This document shows positions 60,739 through 64,000 of a stretch of 64,000 bases of DNA, piece by piece. Positions within the stretch are counted from its first letter, which is position 1; each line of letters begins with the position of its first letter. The notes below the pieces were generated by a model. The model saw nothing but the letters and a program-made list of their open reading frames with translations. It was not told the DNA's origin and did no database searches. The stretch lies in assembly GCF_004210375.1 (NCBI RefSeq), contig NC_134834.1, positions 40,824,264 through 40,888,263 on the forward strand, written 5' to 3'. Origin of the DNA: Tachypleus tridentatus. Taxonomy: Eukaryota; Arthropoda; Merostomata; Xiphosura; Limulidae. A program made the translations under genes and the position numbers.

Positions 60739-62092
60739 AATCAGTTAAAATATTTTTGGACGTTCAAAACACTTCGGCAATCCTGCTTATATGTGTTTCC
60801 TGTCTTATGCATGTGTGTGGTGCTTAAAGTCACAAAGTTTGTATTTAACTCGTAACTACATATTGATTATGTTATAATTCGTCTATATATAGATGAATAA
60901 AACAATAATATCACTGTAGATTCCAATTATTGTATAAACTATAATGCTATGTTAAATCTATATACTGGTTGCCTCTTTAAAATTACTAGATACTTTTATT
61001 TTCATCCACTACTAATGACACAACTCATTCACTATTTTAGTCTTTCTCTAGTGCTAGCGATGAATGTGAAGCTTGAGTTGTATTCTTGTGGTAATGGTAC
61101 TGATGTTATTTAAACTGGTTTATTTGACCCTCAAATTGCTTCAAGCCCAGACAACTCAAATACACTCTTTGATAATTATACCACTGTACAGTTTTTACTG
61201 TAGTGTAGTGGTGTGGGTATGTATGGAAACATTGTTCCCTTATTTTACTTATATTTTAGCTGAAACATTTTTCAATCACTATTTCAAACGAATATGTCAT
61301 TACGTTAGATGACAACAACTGTGAAAGTGGGGAGAATTTATTAGTTTTAAGCTACAGAGGGTCAGCGCAACAAATATTATATATGTAATTACAAAGGTAT
61401 CAACGGATGTTGGAATATCCCTAAATGAACTGTGCAGTCAAGGATGTGACTGGTGCAATATCTGGTTTCCAGAAAAAAAAATCGAGATATGCAAGGCAAG
61501 GCTTTGGAAGGCTAAGTCACTTAATCTTGCTATTAAAAATTCGTGTTTAGTTCCAACCGTACGAAATTATATCGATAAAGTTAACGGAAAAATTGTTTGG
61601 ATGAAATCCTCATCTAAACGTGCGAGATGTTAAAGGCAATCTATCAAAAGGACATCCAACGTAGAACAGCTTCATCACGTCTTCCATTACACAATGTGTG
61701 CATTACACACTGGGTCGAGAATATTTAAGGTTGGGAAGGTTCTGTTTATGCCTTCCATTTTTATTTCACATGTGTGAGGTTATTGTGTTTGAAAATGATA
61801 ATTTCGAAACGTTTGTTGGAAACTGGGCTCCAGAAGATAAGAAAAATGATACAGCTTATTTCAAACTACTGGAACCCTCGGAATACATTGTTGTATAAAA
61901 TTTTACAACGTTCCTTTCACTACCTGAAAGAAGCATCTGTAAACTTGTAAGGTTCAAGCCAAGACATTGTTTTATGGTGTTTACCTAATAGAACAAAACT
62001 ATAGAGAACTGAAAGAGTGAACTAAATTATTATTCACACCGTATTTTTAGCACAGTAGTATTATTGCAGATACATATAATATTAAAGTTAGT
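60739..62092. other. Unassigned, perhaps coding-like remnants
   Basis: The open frame at 61698-61898 (ending ...WAPEDKKNDTAYFKLLEPSE) and weaker readable stretches upstream (61310-61640) have coding-like wording, but I do not recognise a family. They may belong with the hAT-like fragment that follows. No gene is claimed. Confidence 0.3.
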
Positions 62093-62296
62093 ATGCCACG
62101 AGTAAGTCAACGACAAGGTCAGTGTAGAAGTGCGGAATATAGTTCTGTGGAGGATTACTTGAAGAAAACAGTAACCATTCCTTTTCTTTACAGTAATTTT
62201 TCCCCCATATTTGATGCATATGTAAAGCAAGCAGCATCAATTCAGAAACTTGCATCATTAAAACTATATTTTTTTGATGAAGAGTTTCATCAATAA
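62093..62296 (+). pseudogene. hAT-like transposase fragment
   Basis: A 67-codon open piece opening MPRVSQRQGQCRSAEYSSVE, then DYLKKTVTIPFL and PIFDAYVKQAASIQKLASL. It resembles the [KR]PR..GRQ..R.N...E...EYY...[IV]..PFLD segment of hAT-related proteins such as those annotated as 52 kDa repressor of the protein kinase inhibitor. It is short and isolated. The start codon may be coincidental. Confidence 0.45.
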
Positions 62297-62399
62297 AAGA
62301 CAAAATAGCTTTCTCTACTTTTCCAGGACAGGCACTAGATACTGGCTGAGTGCTTAAAAGTGTCCTTCAATTTACTGAATACCGTTATATTACTGAAAC

Positions 62400-62530
62400 T
62401 CGCCCCCCCCTCATTAGCACAGCGATACGTCTGCCGACTTACAATGCTACAAACCGGGTTTCGATACCTATTGTAGACAAAGAACAGGCAACTCATTATG
62501 TAGCTTTTTGCTTAAGCTCATACAACCAAA
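62400..62530 (+). repeat. tRNA-derived SINE (type B), forward
   Basis: The head 'ctcattagcacagcgatacg', B-box-like 'gggtttcgatacc' and tail 'tatgtagctttttgcttaag' match the reverse copies at 7334 and 28273. It is preceded by a C8 run. Confidence 0.8.
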
Positions 62531-62884
62531 CAATACTGGAACTCTTTGTCACACTGACACTAAGTTCATATTTATCTTAACGTTCGGCATCTACTCTTCG
62601 CCTATTAAATAATTACCTGAGGTGTACACACATCAAAGAAAGACTGAGTGCTGTAGCTTTAATACATACTAATTTTGACATTGCTATCAACCTTTAAACA
62701 GTATATAAGTGCATACACAGAGGTATATAATACCCAATGAATGAAATAACTAATATACTGTTGTTGTACGGAGTTGTTTATAAGTAATATGATTTAACAA
62801 TTAACAATTTCTCTGCATGTGGACAATACTGTACTATAATAATTTAAGTCTAGTTCCCCCATGTAGTTTTAGAAGAGAATGATT

Positions 62885-63136
62885 GGTTTGTTTTTAATTT
62901 CGCGCAAAACTACACGTGGGTTATCTGCGCTAGCCGTTCCTAATTTAGCAGTGTAAGATAAGAGGGAAAGCAGCTAGTCATCACCATCTATTGCCAATTC
63001 TTGGGCTACTCTTTTACCAACGAATAGTGGGATTGACCGTAACATTACAATGCTTTCACAGCTGAAAGGGCGAGCATAATTGGTATGACGGGGATTCAAA
63101 CTCACGACCCTCAGATTACGAGTCGAGCGCCCTAGA
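62885..63136 (-). repeat. tRNA-derived SINE (type A), reverse, moderately diverged
   Basis: Reverse copy: 'gtttttaatttcgcgcaaaac' tail, 'ccaacgaatagtgggattg' body, and 'cctcagattacgagtcgagc' head. A short shared flank 'aatgatt' may be the duplication. The 5' end of the SINE is slightly truncated. Confidence 0.88.
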
Positions 63137-64000
63137 ACATAATGATTATTCGTTGACTTTTCATTGGATGTTTGTGGATTTTATATGAACAGCCATATTG
63201 TTGTTTAAGCTATATTTCATTCACAATTACTCAAAGAGTTAATCTCACAGCATCTACTTTAAAAATTCCTGGGGACGTACCCTTAGACCCAAGTAGCGTT
63301 CGCACAATGTGAATTGTTTTTTGATCTCACAAATTAGAGACTCCCTTCCAAACATTTTGCGTATGAGTATAAATAGAAAATGGCGTTTCCTATTTCATTG
63401 TAGACAGAGTAAAATTATTATTGAAATTAAATAAGCATAAAGTAACTACTCCTGATAGTCAAAAATTTTGCGCCATACTTTAATGATATGATGGCTACAA
63501 ATCTAAGAGTTACCATTTTGTTTTTCTAAAATCACAGACGAACTTACTAATAGAAGCCAACTAAACAACTGGAAGTATGTTCAGTTTCGTGCAAAGATGA
63601 TTTTGCAGTTGAAATTAATATTATAAATGTAATTATTTTTCAAGATAGGTCTGCAAATTCTTTATTTAATGAGATATTATCATCAATGGAAAACGCAATT
63701 TACCTACGAGAATCGGAGTTGAGTTTTGTAGTGATACCGCAAATGCTTTAATAGGGTTAACCATGTGATATATTCAGGTGAATTGAATATAAACTCTCGT
63801 TTCGAAAAATAGGTTTGAACAGAGGGAAATTTACTTACACCAGATTGTTCTCAATTTCTTATAATTTATTTTGTGTCACTTGCGCTAGCACGGTAATAAT
63901 ACTTTGCATCACACATAGAAAAGGTCGTAACCATTATATGACTTTCAGTACAACCGCTGAAAAACAATGTTGTCGGTATCTTACACAAGGTTGCTTTAAA
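63137..64000. other. Intergenic, nothing recognised
   Basis: No convincing frame or repeat. Confidence 0.5.

Noticed and set aside
1..64000. CRISPR arrays, operons, phage or plasmid features
   Set aside because: Spliced gene, SINEs, Penelope, DIRS, hAT and Tc1 elements show that this is an animal nuclear genome; no regularly spaced repeats were seen.

Overview
The window is from an AT-rich animal genome with large introns and dense decayed transposons. Seven well-formed copies of one tRNA-derived SINE, plus one faint copy, match from memory a SINE that is very abundant in horseshoe crabs (Xiphosura). A horseshoe crab, or at least a chelicerate, is therefore the best guess; this is inference, not proof.

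The only intact conventional gene I can support is a complete Rab28 small GTPase gene on the + strand. It has six coding exons between 12739 and 48045 and encodes 229 residues ending in a CaaX box (CSLQ). All exon junctions keep the frame. Intron 1 interrupts the P-loop codons and uses a GC donor instead of GT. The ATG lies one base after a splice acceptor, so a non-coding first exon must lie further upstream and was not located.

Left flank (1-12.7 kb): fragments of Gypsy retrotransposons on both strands, a Penelope-like element remnant (GIY-YIG endonuclease plus two hammerhead-like motifs), a dispersed repeat family (called B here), and SINEs with clear target-site duplications, one only 49 bp long.

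Rab28 introns: intron 1 holds a KIAA1586-like hAT transposase relic and a DIRS-like reverse transcriptase relic with a Tc1 element nested inside it. Introns 2-5 hold fragments of a pyrimidine-rich repeat, second-type SINEs, a second Tc1 element with long inverted repeats between two copies of repeat B, a fold-back repeat, and a full-length dead hAT element with 8-bp target duplications. Nested in that hAT is a 0.77-kb terminal-inverted-repeat element carrying a 59-codon ORF. Intron 4 holds a related but longer broken copy of the same unclassified gene family.

Right flank (48-64 kb): a tandem direct repeat, more pyrimidine-rich repeat, a pogo-like deletion derivative that keeps the acidic tail of its transposase, a Gypsy relic whose integrase lies upstream of its reverse transcriptase (Gmr1-like order), a further hAT-like fragment, and SINEs.

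The candidates for something little described are the TIR gene family seen at 34.8 and 46.5 kb, the Gmr1-order Gypsy element, and the hammerhead-like motifs of the Penelope-like remnants. All protein-family names are from recognition by eye; no database search was possible.
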